64,000 nt of DNA from Acidobacteriota bacterium (lineage in GTDB: Bacteria > Acidobacteriota > Terriglobia > Bryobacterales > Bryobacteraceae). Below the pieces are notes generated by a model that made no database searches, was not told the origin of the DNA, and saw nothing but the letters and a program-made list of their open reading frames with translations. The stretch covers positions 124,001-188,000 of the forward strand of contig JACTMJ010000024.1 in assembly GCA_014584705.1 (NCBI GenBank). Direction: 5' to 3'. Both the position numbers and the translations under genes were made by a program. Below are positions 28,962-38,246 of this stretch, in pieces (position 1 is the stretch's first letter; the number at the start of each line of letters is the position of its first letter).

Positions 28962-31900
28962 TCACAGAGCCTTAAGCGCTGGCTCCACTACGGTGATCAG
29001 ATAGCGGCCGATTCCCGGAAAGTACGAACCGATCATCGCAAGCACAGGCAGAGCGCCAACCACAGCCAGGCGCTTGACAAGCCGCAGCGCACCGGGCTCT
29101 TCCTTGCCTCTCGTGAGCCTGCGGAGAATCTCGTCTCTCTCCATTTGGAAGATTGTCACCGCCACCGGAATTCCCATCACGATGAAGCCGATTGTTCCCG
29201 CCCAGATCATCATCTGAAGGCCCCGGAAGGGATAGACAAGCGCCGACATCATCCCCAGGAAGTAACTGATGGCGACGTAGAACAAGAGGTTCCGAAGCTG
29301 GAGCATCGCGTTTCCCACGAACGCCAGGTAGGGCATGGCGACGATCTCCTCCGCGATGCGATACGGGCGCCGACTTGCTGAAAGTTCGTCCTTGCCCTTC
29401 ATGGCCTCATCGCTGCTTCCGCAACCCCTTCGCCACTCGGGCTCAAGTAGCTTGGCGAGTTCACTGCCTACATCCGCAACCGACTCCCACACGGACGCCT
29501 GGGATTGCGGCTCACGCCCGATCGCGGCTTCAATCTTGTGCTCCAGTTGCTGCCTCGCGGCTGGTGCGAGTATCGGAAGATCCGCCACATTCGGGCAGGC
29601 GGCAAGCACGCGCAATTGCTGGGCCAGGTAAACCAGCCGGTCCCTCGAATCCAGGGTGCCCGCGCCTTCGAGTACGGGCACTTGCGAATACCCGCTGGGA
29701 AGCACGGAAAACGCCGCTCGCAAAGGATGCAGATCCAGGATCTCCAAAAGGCTGTGCAGCTTTCTCCACGCCAGCACGAATCGAGCCCACGAAATCACGG
29801 CGAAGAGGAATAGCGCCCGCAGCGTGATCTGATATACCAAGTCGTACTGCCAGCTTTCGAGCGATTGCGGCCATTCCCAAGGAATCAGCAGGAAGACGGC
29901 GAATGCGGGAATCAAAATCAGCAAAGTGGCGCCGGTGTCACCCGTAATCGGGTTTCCCAGTGAGCGCCTCACCGCCACCACGCAATCCTCCAACCCTTTG
30001 ATCTGGAAATCGCCCGGTAGCCGGGGTAGATCCGTGGGCGCTTCGAGTGACAACGTATGCCGGCGCGCGTGTAGCCGCGCCATCATGAAGAGACTGCAAC
30101 CCAGCAGAAGCAAAGGCACCGCCGGTGAGACGCCGTTCAGCAGGTTCAGTGAGCGGAAGACGAAGAAGAACAGCGAGTGGTCATGCCGCCCAGCCAACCC
30201 CGTCCAGTACAAGACCAGCGGAAAGGGATATACCAGGAACGTGGTCACCGCCAGATGGACATATTGGTTGGTCTTCATCGGCCCCTCGCGTTCCGGCTGG
30301 GTGCCGCGAGGAAAGTGGGCAAAGAACAACCGAATGAAGGGAAGAATCGCGCCGCACATGAGTGCAAGGAAAGCGAGCAGACTGGGAAGGCACGCAAGCC
30401 GCGCCCAATTTCCAGGGCTCACATACGAAGTACCGTCAGCGTGGGATGCGCTCTCCAGCGCGAGCAGCCAGATTGGGCTCGCCACCGGATAGAGCATGGC
30501 TGCCAGCGCAAGGCACTGGGCGGAAATAAAATAGGCTCGTCCCGGCGAACCGCACTCCTTCGGATGAACCAGAAACTGCCGCCAAAGCGGGCTATTCCGC
30601 GTCGGGCCTTGGCTCGGAAAAGCCTCTTCCACCAATTGCAGGAAGCGTGGAAACTGGGCCAGAGACGTGAGGCATCCGAACGCTCCTCCGGCGATCACCA
30701 GGAGCAGGAACACCACAACCCAGGTCCGGCCGGGCCTGCCGAGATCGAGCACCGGTTTGCCTTCCGCCAGATCGCGAGATTCCCAGGAAAGTTGGCTCCT
30801 ATCCGCTTCCTTCGGATTGAGCAGGGCAATCGGCCAGTATCCGTTAATTCCCACCGTTACCAGCCACAGCGGCGGGCGCGCCTGAAAGCCCCCGCCTGGG
30901 AAAGAGTGCTCCGGAAGACTGTCACCGTAAAGTGCGGTTCTCGTAACTTCCTGTGCCGCGCCATTGGCGGTAGCTGCCGTCGCCGCGGAGCGCTCTTTCT
31001 GCTGCAACAGCAAGAGCGCGCGCGAGGCATTGTAGACCGCAATCTCATACCGGCTGGCGGTTGGAGAACGCTGCGTCCACTGGTCCTCCGTCAGCCCTCG
31101 CGACCATAGCTGGTTGTTCGTCACGATCGGATACGTAGTGATCGCCAGAATGCCGTCGAGCGGATATTGCGACACTGCGCGGACATAGAGCAGGTCGGCG
31201 TCGTCCATATAGAGACGCAGGTCGGGATTGGCCTGGCGCAAAAAGCCGGCAAGAAAGAGCGCGTCAAACACATCCGTCGCGGCGATTCCCGCCAGGCGAA
31301 TGTCTTCATGGCGAAGAGTGGAGGCAATATCCAGCAGGATGGCTTCCTGCACGACGGGAAGTTGCGGACCGGAGAAAATCGTTACCGCGTCGCGCCCCTT
31401 CAGTACCCGCTGCACGGGCACCGGAAGCTGGGAGTTGGCGGAACCCTGGCTCAGCGTGCCGCCCTCTCTGCGCGCGGCGGCAGGCTGCGGGTACGCGCCC
31501 CGCAGGCGGGCGATTTCCCGGGGGAACCGAATCGTGAGAGATGCCTGTGCCCGGGTATTCTCCTGGGATGTGGTCAGGGAACCGATGCCGTAAGCAGTTT
31601 GTCCTTCGGCGAGAAATGCCGACGGGATCGGCCCCCGCCAGCGCCGGCTCATATAGCTCAGAAACTGGATGCTTGCGAACGTATCGTTGTGCATCACGGA
31701 ATGAAACGAAATGTCCCGTTCCCACGCCGGATCGCCTCTTGCGAACGCGCGCATTTCGTTCTCAACCGTGGCGCTTCCGGAGATGACCCGGAACTTCTGT
31801 TCGTGCCCCTGAAAGAACAGACGCCTGGAATCTTCGATGCCGCGCCGAAGCGAAGGGAGCGCTCCGGAGTAGTTTGTGCCGGCAATGAAAATCGTTCCGG

Positions 31901-32540
31901 GCATCCCTACGGTATGCACATACTGAACTGCCTTCAGAAAGCTCCGCTGGCGAATTCCGGAGACCGGCGATTCACCCACCAGAAAAACCACCAGGAACTC
32001 AGGAGCCGCTCCCGGCTTTCGAAACAGCAGCAGCCCGGGCTCGTCGCCACTGAAGTTCGCTCCGCCGCTCGCGGCGTCCTCCGCCCACGGCAGCCAATGC
32101 CGGTCCAGATAGAACCCCACGCTTTCAGCCGCCTGCTGGACGCTGTCCATCGCACGGTCAAAGTAGAGGCTGAGCCGGGTGAGTTCCGGGTCCGGCACCG
32201 TGGCAATCAGGAACCAGGTCTTCCCGCGAGCCGCCTGAAGCCACGACGATTTCTGCCAGGCACCCGCGTCGCTTGTCTCATCCTGCTTGCGGGCTCCGCC
32301 CACCGACGAAATCGCTTCCAGAGAAGCTTCCTCGAACTTTTCACAAAGCGGGCCAAGCGGACGGGGAGCCATGTTGCACTTTGTCGGCGCGAGCGTTTGC
32401 GCCTCCGGCTCGTTGGGCTTGGGTGTACTGGCGGCGGATACCGCGGAGGCATCACGCGTCTCCGCCCGCTCAAGGTTGGCGACGAACGCCCCACCAAGCA
32501 CCAGGATGATCGCGAGCAGGATTGTGGGTCTCGATCCCAT
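28962..32540 (-). CDS. large membrane protein of unknown function
   Basis: No family is recognised. The 1192-residue protein opens with a signal anchor (residues 6-22) and then about 580 residues outside the membrane. Within this part are alternating hydrophobic strands and helices that read like Rossmann-type units (FLVVFLVGESP, GTIFIAGTNYSG, AVTIFSGPQLP, ILAITTYP). The region recalls periplasmic ligand-binding folds, but that is only an impression. From about residue 610 there are eight to nine transmembrane segments, with a soluble stretch of about 150 residues near 930-1070. It ends about 80 bases before the GH9-GH18 gene and is transcribed the same way, so a shared message is possible. 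A sensor, polysaccharide or transport role would all be speculation. Confidence 0.7.
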   Translation of the reverse strand: MGSRPTILLAIILVLGGAFVANLERAETRDASAVSAASTPKPNEPEAQTLAPTKCNMAPRPLGPLCEKFEEASLEAISSVGGARKQDETSDAGAWQKSSWLQAARGKTWFLIATVPDPELTRLSLYFDRAMDSVQQAAESVGFYLDRHWLPWAEDAASGGANFSGDEPGLLLFRKPGAAPEFLVVFLVGESPVSGIRQRSFLKAVQYVHTVGMPGTIFIAGTNYSGALPSLRRGIEDSRRLFFQGHEQKFRVISGSATVENEMRAFARGDPAWERDISFHSVMHNDTFASIQFLSYMSRRWRGPIPSAFLAEGQTAYGIGSLTTSQENTRAQASLTIRFPREIARLRGAYPQPAAARREGGTLSQGSANSQLPVPVQRVLKGRDAVTIFSGPQLPVVQEAILLDIASTLRHEDIRLAGIAATDVFDALFLAGFLRQANPDLRLYMDDADLLYVRAVSQYPLDGILAITTYPIVTNNQLWSRGLTEDQWTQRSPTASRYEIAVYNASRALLLLQQKERSAATAATANGAAQEVTRTALYGDSLPEHSFPGGGFQARPPLWLVTVGINGYWPIALLNPKEADRSQLSWESRDLAEGKPVLDLGRPGRTWVVVFLLLVIAGGAFGCLTSLAQFPRFLQLVEEAFPSQGPTRNSPLWRQFLVHPKECGSPGRAYFISAQCLALAAMLYPVASPIWLLALESASHADGTSYVSPGNWARLACLPSLLAFLALMCGAILPFIRLFFAHFPRGTQPEREGPMKTNQYVHLAVTTFLVYPFPLVLYWTGLAGRHDHSLFFFVFRSLNLLNGVSPAVPLLLLGCSLFMMARLHARRHTLSLEAPTDLPRLPGDFQIKGLEDCVVAVRRSLGNPITGDTGATLLILIPAFAVFLLIPWEWPQSLESWQYDLVYQITLRALFLFAVISWARFVLAWRKLHSLLEILDLHPLRAAFSVLPSGYSQVPVLEGAGTLDSRDRLVYLAQQLRVLAACPNVADLPILAPAARQQLEHKIEAAIGREPQSQASVWESVADVGSELAKLLEPEWRRGCGSSDEAMKGKDELSASRRPYRIAEEIVAMPYLAFVGNAMLQLRNLLFYVAISYFLGMMSALVYPFRGLQMMIWAGTIGFIVMGIPVAVTIFQMERDEILRRLTRGKEEPGALRLVKRLAVVGALPVLAMIGSYFPGIGRYLITVVEPALKAL

Positions 32541-32718
32541 CGCAGAATGTGTCCACCCAGCAACACTCGGCTACGGAAACGCAAGGATGCGATTGTGCGA
32601 TCAATATACGCCCTCCCGCGGCTTGGTGAAAGCGATAATCGCGGGGATGGTGAAAATGTTACACTTGCATCCGGGGGAATGAACGAATCTCAGGCAGGGC
32701 CCTGCCGCTCCTCGGCTC

Positions 32719-33318
32719 TCAGTTCGAGCCGTTGCCGTTCTCGCCTGTGATTTCAGCGGCTTTCACAATGCTGCAACCCGCGGCGCGCCAGCGGTGCAGC
32801 AGGTCCGGCGTCTTGCTTGCTTCTAGGGGATGAACGGCGTCAGAAACGACGGCCACGGGCTTGCCGAGCCGCAACAGGCCGTCCACCGCGTTCATCACGC
32901 AAATCTCCGTCACCACCCCATAAACGACGAAGCACTCCGGCTCAAGGCGTTCGAGCAGCGCGGCGATGGAAGGCTGGGTAAACATATCCACGCTGCGTTT
33001 TTCAAGGATTAGTTGCCCCACCCACGCATCCGGGGCAGCTTCCCCAATTGCCACCCGCGCGGACTTGGGCAGCAGCGTCTCCGGCGCCTTCATCGCCCCC
33101 AGCGTACCGGCGACGCAGTGAGCAGGGTACTCCGCGAACTCCGGATCATTCTCGAGGTGGGCATCCACCGTGCTAATGATCGGGACGGATTGTTCGGCGG
33201 CATACCGGGTCAAGGCGGCGAGCCGTGGCAGAATCGACACCGCTCCCGGGACCACCAGGGCACCCGTGGGATACAGAAAATCGGCTTGCGTATCGACGTC
33301 GAGAAAGATCTGTTTCAT
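32719..33318 (-). CDS. pncA: nicotinamidase / isochorismatase-like cysteine hydrolase
   Basis: The 199-residue protein fits nicotinamidase, which converts nicotinamide to nicotinate. The catalytic triad is visible as Asp in FLDVDTQADF, Lys in ILEKRSVDMF and Cys in VVTEICVMNA. A metal site like the D-x-H...H of PncA is seen in VDAHLENDPEF and YPAHC. The start codon overlaps the stop of the nicotinate phosphoribosyltransferase gene by one base (TAATG on the minus strand). That pairing makes the nicotinamide substrate likely, although isochorismatase-fold proteins have many substrates. Confidence 0.85.
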   Translation of the reverse strand: MKQIFLDVDTQADFLYPTGALVVPGAVSILPRLAALTRYAAEQSVPIISTVDAHLENDPEFAEYPAHCVAGTLGAMKAPETLLPKSARVAIGEAAPDAWVGQLILEKRSVDMFTQPSIAALLERLEPECFVVYGVVTEICVMNAVDGLLRLGKPVAVVSDAVHPLEASKTPDLLHRWRAAGCSIVKAAEITGENGNGSN

Positions 33319-34643
33319 TACAAGGCCCCCTGATGGGATTCCTTCACGCTGCGATGCAGGTTTTGAAGTTCCTCGCTCAAGACAACGGGATATGCGGCGG
33401 GCGATTCCAGATGGTGGTATTCCTCCGGCAACCGTTTCAATTGGCGCATCGTGTAATCCCGGATTTTCTTGATCGCCAGTGGCGGCCGCACCAGTTCCCC
33501 TTCCAAAATCACGGGCTCAATGAGCGCATCCGCCTCGCCCGAAGGGCACTCCCACGAGCAACCGAGGACGTCGCGGTCTTCATAGCGGAAGATCTGTTTG
33601 CCCCCAGGCAGCGTTTCCTTATCCTCGCTAAATTTCGCCGTAAACCGCTTCCGCCCGTTCGACTGGATTTCCGCCAGCTTATAGACGACGCTCATCCCCG
33701 GAGCATCCGGCGAAATCACGAGATCCGTACCTACACCGAAGCTGTCCACCTGAGCGCCATCCGCAATGAGCGCGCCAATCTTGTATTCATTCAGATTGCC
33801 GGTGGCCATGATCTTGCATTCGCTCAGCCCGGCGGCATCGAGGATTCGGCGCACATCCCGCGAAAGTGCCACCAGATCGCCGCTATCGAGACGCACGCCA
33901 AACGCGGGTTTGCCAAGGTTCGCCACGGCGCGTGCCGCTTCCATGGTGTCGTACGTATCGATGAGATAAATCGTGCCTTCTTGCAGGAGTTTCTGCAGCA
34001 CGCGGAATGATTCGGTCTCACTCTCAAAGCTCTGTACCCACGAGTGCGCTGCCGTGCCGAAGACCGGAATGCCGTAACGCATTCCGGAAAGCGTGTTGCT
34101 CGTGCCGGCACAGCCTCCGATGTAAGCCGCCCGCCCGGCAATCACGCCGGCTTCCGGCGAATAGGCACGGCGCGTGCCAAACTCCACTACCGCTCTGCCC
34201 TCCGCCGCGCGCGTCATACGGCTCGCCTTGGTGGCGATCATTGTCTGGTAACCGATCGTGGAAAGCAGATAGGTCTCGGCGAGTTGCGCTTCGAATATTG
34301 GCGCGCGCACGGTGAGCGCCGGCTCACCCGCGAAGAGCAACGTCCCTTCCGGAACGGCGAACAGATCACCGCGAAACCGAAACTCCCTCAGCAAGGTGAA
34401 GAAGTCTTCCGGCGCGTGCTGGAACTGGGAGAGCGAGCGAAGATACTCGATCTCCTCCTCTTCAAAACGGAGATTCAGCAGGTACTCGACTGCCTGCGCC
34501 AGTCCGGCGGCCACGGCGTAGCCCCGATTCGGAGGCAGCCTGCGAATGGTGAGGTCAAACGTTGCCACCTCATGCTGCTTGCCAGCCAGCACGTAGCCCG
34601 CGCCCATCGTGAGTTCGTAGAGATCGGTGAGGAGGGCGTTCAT
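33318..34643 (-). CDS. pncB: nicotinate phosphoribosyltransferase
   Basis: PncB joins nicotinate with phosphoribosyl pyrophosphate to form nicotinate mononucleotide in the Preiss-Handler NAD salvage path. The 441-residue protein starts MNALLTDLYELTMGAGY, a hallmark of the family, and has EFGTRRAYSPEAG and the presumed phosphohistidine in GTAAHSW. LDSGDL and the GVGTDLV block of the PRPP site follow. It lies directly upstream of pncA with one-base overlap, and 33 bases after the DUF4340 gene, so it may be cotranscribed with the ABC exporter. Confidence 0.93.
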   Translation of the reverse strand: MNALLTDLYELTMGAGYVLAGKQHEVATFDLTIRRLPPNRGYAVAAGLAQAVEYLLNLRFEEEEIEYLRSLSQFQHAPEDFFTLLREFRFRGDLFAVPEGTLLFAGEPALTVRAPIFEAQLAETYLLSTIGYQTMIATKASRMTRAAEGRAVVEFGTRRAYSPEAGVIAGRAAYIGGCAGTSNTLSGMRYGIPVFGTAAHSWVQSFESETESFRVLQKLLQEGTIYLIDTYDTMEAARAVANLGKPAFGVRLDSGDLVALSRDVRRILDAAGLSECKIMATGNLNEYKIGALIADGAQVDSFGVGTDLVISPDAPGMSVVYKLAEIQSNGRKRFTAKFSEDKETLPGGKQIFRYEDRDVLGCSWECPSGEADALIEPVILEGELVRPPLAIKKIRDYTMRQLKRLPEEYHHLESPAAYPVVLSEELQNLHRSVKESHQGAL

Positions 34644-34676
34644 GATGGGTCCCGCGCCCGACGGAAAAGAGCAATG

Positions 34677-36020
34677 TCAGCGCTTCGCGCCGCCAGCCGC
34701 AATCTCGGCCGCCGCTTTCTCCAAATCCGCAAGGACGCTTTCAGGTAACTTGTAGTATCCCCTTTCCCCCACACGGACTGCAAAGCGCTCTCCGCCTTCC
34801 GCCCGGAACTCAACTTGTTCTTTCGTTCCGCCCGCGGTCTCAAGGCTGGCCGTGGAGACGACACTGCCTGGTGCGTCTCCTTCAACGAACGCAGTCGCGG
34901 TGGCGCCCCTCAGTTCGTCAAGCAGTTTGTTGGCGGCCGCGGCCTCAACCGGCTTCCCGTCCATCTCCCACTGCTCATTCGGGTGGGTGAGGTTCAGTGT
35001 GCGTCCGCCGGATTGATACCGGAGGCGGAAAATGTCCGAGAACCCAAAGTTGAACAATTTCAAGCTGCGGAACTCTTCAAGAGGTTTCTCGAGGAGATTC
35101 TCGAGATCGGCTTGAACCGGATAGATGCCGCTGAGGTCAGCCGACATCGCGTACACGACGCCGCCCTTGTCGCGGCGAAACTCAGCCCGATGCTCGCCGT
35201 CCTTGCTGGTTACAGTGACTGTGGCAACCGGGCTCATGCCGCGGAAGCGGGCTTCGGGAATCGCAGACTGCGAAAGCGCGGCAGCTTCCGTGCGGGCCGT
35301 GAGGACTGTGCTCACCAGTTCGCTCAGCAGGGTTTGATCCGCACGGAAACCCTGAGGCTCCGCGAAGGTCCAATCCCGCGTAGGTGTTCGGATGATCTCG
35401 CGCACTCCCCCCGGCGATTCGATGCGCACTTTCTCAACGGAAAATTCCGTAACGTCCAGTGCGCGTTTCTGCCGAAAGTCGCCGAGAGATTTGTTGAGCG
35501 TCGTGACGTTCCCCACGCTGAGCAGGTAGAGCTTGGGCGCGCCGGATAGCCGGGCATAGCGCGCGCTGCCGTCCGGGTTCATCGCGCCGATCTCAAGCGT
35601 GCGCGTCTTACCCCCTTCCACCAATTCGATGTGAAGCATCGGAGCTTCAAGGCCAAATCCCGCGTTCCCCTGGCCTGGAGCATCGAGGAGCCTCTCCGCA
35701 TCTAGCGTGCGCAAAGTGCCGATCCACTCGCCCAGCATCATGACATCCACCCGATACGCAGCGGGACCCACGATGCGCCACTCGCCAATGCCCGCCTCCG
35801 GTGCGGGCGGAGCCGAGGTTTGTTGCAGCCGAATCGGCTCCTCCCCAGGGCGCTGCAAGCTGGCCGCGGTAAGCCCCTTTAGATCGTCGGGAAACAGGCG
35901 CGTCTCCGCTGGCGGCGTTGCGGTCGGACCCTTTCTGTCCTGCATCGTCAGGTAGGCAATCACGCCACCAACCACCAACAGCAGCACTGCGGCCACGAGT
36001 AACCCGGCGTTCTTTCTCAT
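34677..36020 (-). CDS. DUF4340 membrane-anchored protein
   Basis: A 447-residue protein with one N-terminal membrane helix (residues 6-25, LLVAAVLLLVVGGVIAY) and a long extracytoplasmic beta-rich part with repeated 'R.G.Y.....L' elements typical of DUF4340. The ATG at 36020 is chosen over an upstream frame lacking family character. It follows the GldG-like gene by four bases. DUF4340 proteins recurrently accompany GldFG-type ABC exporters and are thought to be an accessory outside the membrane; no substrate is known. Confidence 0.88.
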   Translation of the reverse strand: MRKNAGLLVAAVLLLVVGGVIAYLTMQDRKGPTATPPAETRLFPDDLKGLTAASLQRPGEEPIRLQQTSAPPAPEAGIGEWRIVGPAAYRVDVMMLGEWIGTLRTLDAERLLDAPGQGNAGFGLEAPMLHIELVEGGKTRTLEIGAMNPDGSARYARLSGAPKLYLLSVGNVTTLNKSLGDFRQKRALDVTEFSVEKVRIESPGGVREIIRTPTRDWTFAEPQGFRADQTLLSELVSTVLTARTEAAALSQSAIPEARFRGMSPVATVTVTSKDGEHRAEFRRDKGGVVYAMSADLSGIYPVQADLENLLEKPLEEFRSLKLFNFGFSDIFRLRYQSGGRTLNLTHPNEQWEMDGKPVEAAAANKLLDELRGATATAFVEGDAPGSVVSTASLETAGGTKEQVEFRAEGGERFAVRVGERGYYKLPESVLADLEKAAAEIAAGGAKR

Positions 36021-36024
36021 GAGA

Positions 36025-37479
36025 CTATCTCCGTCGCAGCCACACCAGAACGCCCGCCGCAATCACGAGGAGCGGAATCAGGAAGATGGCGGTGACATTG
36101 AGCATTCGTAACTGGAACGGGGTGAGAACCAGCGTAGCGTCCGAGGGAGATTTCGGCGGAATGGAAATCAGGTCTTCCTCGGCTGCCAGCCAGTTGATGC
36201 TGTTCGCCAGCAGGTTGCGATTCTCATACTGCCCCAGGCTGCCGTTCTGCGCCCAACGGCTGTTACCCACCACTACAAATCGTCCGGCTGTCGGTGTCTT
36301 TGCCTCGGTGGGTTTGGAGGCGTCCCCGGCTGCTAGAGGAGCGGCTTTCAACGTACCCGCCGCGGCCATCACAAACGGCCCCTTAGGCAGCTTCGAGAGA
36401 TCGATCTCCTTCCCTTCTCCGCCCAGCGAGTCCGTGGCCATCGCTCCAGCGGGCGAGGAGAACAGCGGCGACACATCGGCGGTATTCGATTTCCCAATCC
36501 GCAGCGCCCGCGCTTCCGGAAAGAGCGTCAGATTGTCGCCGAGCGTGCTCGTAATCGGGTGGCGATCATATTCGCTCACGGCAATCGTAAGTGGGCCGAA
36601 ACGCAGCGATTCGAGATTCCGCGGCGCAATCAACCAGTTCTTTTCGAGTTCCACGCCCCAGCCGGCGAGCACCTTGGCCAGTTCCTCGTTAGCGGCAGTG
36701 GATAGCCCCTGCACCACCCCCGGTGGATCCAGAAGGAACAGCGCGGCATTGCCCGCTTCCACGTAATCGCGAATGGCCGCCACCACGGGCGCGGGATAAT
36801 CCGTACGCGGTCCGGCCACAATCAGCACCGAACAGGCGGAGTGGCCGCCGTTCGTTTGGAGCGCGGCCGTGGCATCCGCCAGATTCACCGGACGAATCTC
36901 GTAGCTTGACGCCTTCAGCAGCACTGGCAAATTGCTGAAGCCATCCGCTTCACGCGTTTCGAGAGACGGTTCTCCGCTGCCTTGCAGTACACAAACCGTG
37001 CGGCTGCCCTCCCTGGTGAGGCGAATCATTGCACGCGTAATTTCCTCTTCGCTCAGCGAAGCGGCGCGCTCCAAACGCTGCCCCATGGAAAGCACGACTT
37101 CACCTGCCGCCGTCACTCCGGCCGCTCGCGCTTCGAGCGGCTTTTGATCCATATCTACATAGTCGACATGGATCTTGCCGCTCAATTCGGCATAGCGGGA
37201 AAGCAACTCTTTGGCCGGCTCCGCGCCCCCTGTGCCATAGAAATAGCGCAGCGAAATGTCGCCGGGCAGGCTCTCCGCCACCTTGCGGGATTGGTCGGAG
37301 AGAGTCAGACGTCCCGTTGATGTCGAATCGTAGCTCTTATTGAATCGGTTCGTGAGGTAATTCACTCCCCCAAGCAGCAACAGCACCACTGCGACATAGA
37401 CGAAGAGGTAAACGCCGTATCGATTCTGGCGGGATTCGCGCCAGTATCTGTCGAGAAAAGAACCGTTCCCCGCTGGCAT
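36025..37479 (-). CDS. GldG-family ABC-type transport auxiliary protein
   Basis: The 484-residue protein has a transmembrane helix near residues 23-44, a large periplasmic part, and a C-terminal helix (FLIPLLVIAAGVLVWLRRR at the end). This is the layout of the GldG / ABC_transp_aux family, where the soluble portion resembles an IFT52-like domain. ATG at 37479 overlaps the permease stop by one base and has GGAGGT four bases upstream; GTG at 37491 is an alternative. It forms part of the four-gene exporter set with the permease, ATPase and DUF4340 protein. Unlike gliding bacteria, nothing here shows a gliding role. Confidence 0.9.
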   Translation of the reverse strand: MPAGNGSFLDRYWRESRQNRYGVYLFVYVAVVLLLLGGVNYLTNRFNKSYDSTSTGRLTLSDQSRKVAESLPGDISLRYFYGTGGAEPAKELLSRYAELSGKIHVDYVDMDQKPLEARAAGVTAAGEVVLSMGQRLERAASLSEEEITRAMIRLTREGSRTVCVLQGSGEPSLETREADGFSNLPVLLKASSYEIRPVNLADATAALQTNGGHSACSVLIVAGPRTDYPAPVVAAIRDYVEAGNAALFLLDPPGVVQGLSTAANEELAKVLAGWGVELEKNWLIAPRNLESLRFGPLTIAVSEYDRHPITSTLGDNLTLFPEARALRIGKSNTADVSPLFSSPAGAMATDSLGGEGKEIDLSKLPKGPFVMAAAGTLKAAPLAAGDASKPTEAKTPTAGRFVVVGNSRWAQNGSLGQYENRNLLANSINWLAAEEDLISIPPKSPSDATLVLTPFQLRMLNVTAIFLIPLLVIAAGVLVWLRRR

Positions 37480-38246
37480 CAGGACCTCCACCTCAGCGAT
37501 TCGAGCGAGCGCACGGAGAGGAAGAGAAAGAAGAACGTGAATGTCGCGAAGAACACGACATCTTTCGCCTGCAGCAACCCGCGCGAGAAATCATTGAAAT
37601 GCGAGATCAGCGAGAGGTAACCGATCACTTCCGCCCAGGCGCCGCTGCTGAATACGGTGACCGCATCGGCAATCCAAAGGGCGAGGCACGCAAAGAACGT
37701 CACCGCCACGGCAATGATCTGGTTGCGGGTGGTGGTGGAAACGAAAGTGCCCAAAGCCAGCGTCGCGCAACCGGTTAGGAACAACCCGAGGTACGCCACC
37801 AGAATCGGTTTCCATTCCGGGTTGCTGAAGTAGAGAAGGATCGCGAAATTGAGAGAGGAGACCACCAGCAAAGCAGTGTAAAAGGCCACCGCCGCCAGCC
37901 ATTTCCCAAGCACAATCTCATAATCGCGGATCGGCGATGTCAGAAGCAGCTCAATCGTACCCGTGCGCTTCTCTTCCGCGAACAGGCGCATGGTGATCAT
38001 CGGCACCAGGAAGAGCCCGATCGTATTGATGGTGCCCATCAGGCGGGCAATCAGCGTCTCATGAAGGTCGAGAGAGACGTTGCCGCCCATTTGACCCTGG
38101 GCGAGCACATAGCGAATGAAACTCTCTACGCTAACCGTGAAAAAGATGCCGAAGACCAGCGCGAAAACGGTCAGCACAATGTAGGCGATGGGTGAAACGA
38201 AATAGCTGCGAAGCTCCTTCGCGGCGATGGTAACGATGTTCCTCAT
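37479..38246 (-). CDS. ABC transporter permease, GldF/ABC-2 type
   Basis: A 255-residue permease with six hydrophobic segments. The N-terminus ITIAAKELRSYF-like coupling stretch and the EEKRTGTIELLLTSPI motif are typical of ABC-2 exporters of the GldF/NosY group. Its start overlaps the stop of the ATPase gene by four bases, and its stop overlaps the GldG start by one base, so the three subunits are translated together. It would form the channel through which an unknown substrate is exported. Confidence 0.92.
   Translation of the reverse strand: MRNIVTIAAKELRSYFVSPIAYIVLTVFALVFGIFFTVSVESFIRYVLAQGQMGGNVSLDLHETLIARLMGTINTIGLFLVPMITMRLFAEEKRTGTIELLLTSPIRDYEIVLGKWLAAVAFYTALLVVSSLNFAILLYFSNPEWKPILVAYLGLFLTGCATLALGTFVSTTTRNQIIAVAVTFFACLALWIADAVTVFSSGAWAEVIGYLSLISHFNDFSRGLLQAKDVVFFATFTFFFLFLSVRSLESLRWRS

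Noticed and set aside
32694..32711. Palindrome GGCAGGGCCCTGCC after pncA
   Set aside because: It has almost no loop and no T-run; too weak to call a terminator.
31167..32750. 527-codon open frame on the plus strand opposite the 1192-residue gene
   Set aside because: Arg/Gly-rich antisense translation with no recognisable domain; the minus-strand protein has a signal peptide and membrane helices.
33318..34643. Suspected loss of the PncB phosphohistidine (RRAYS where I first looked)
   Set aside because: The conserved His is the one in GTAAHSW, which is present.
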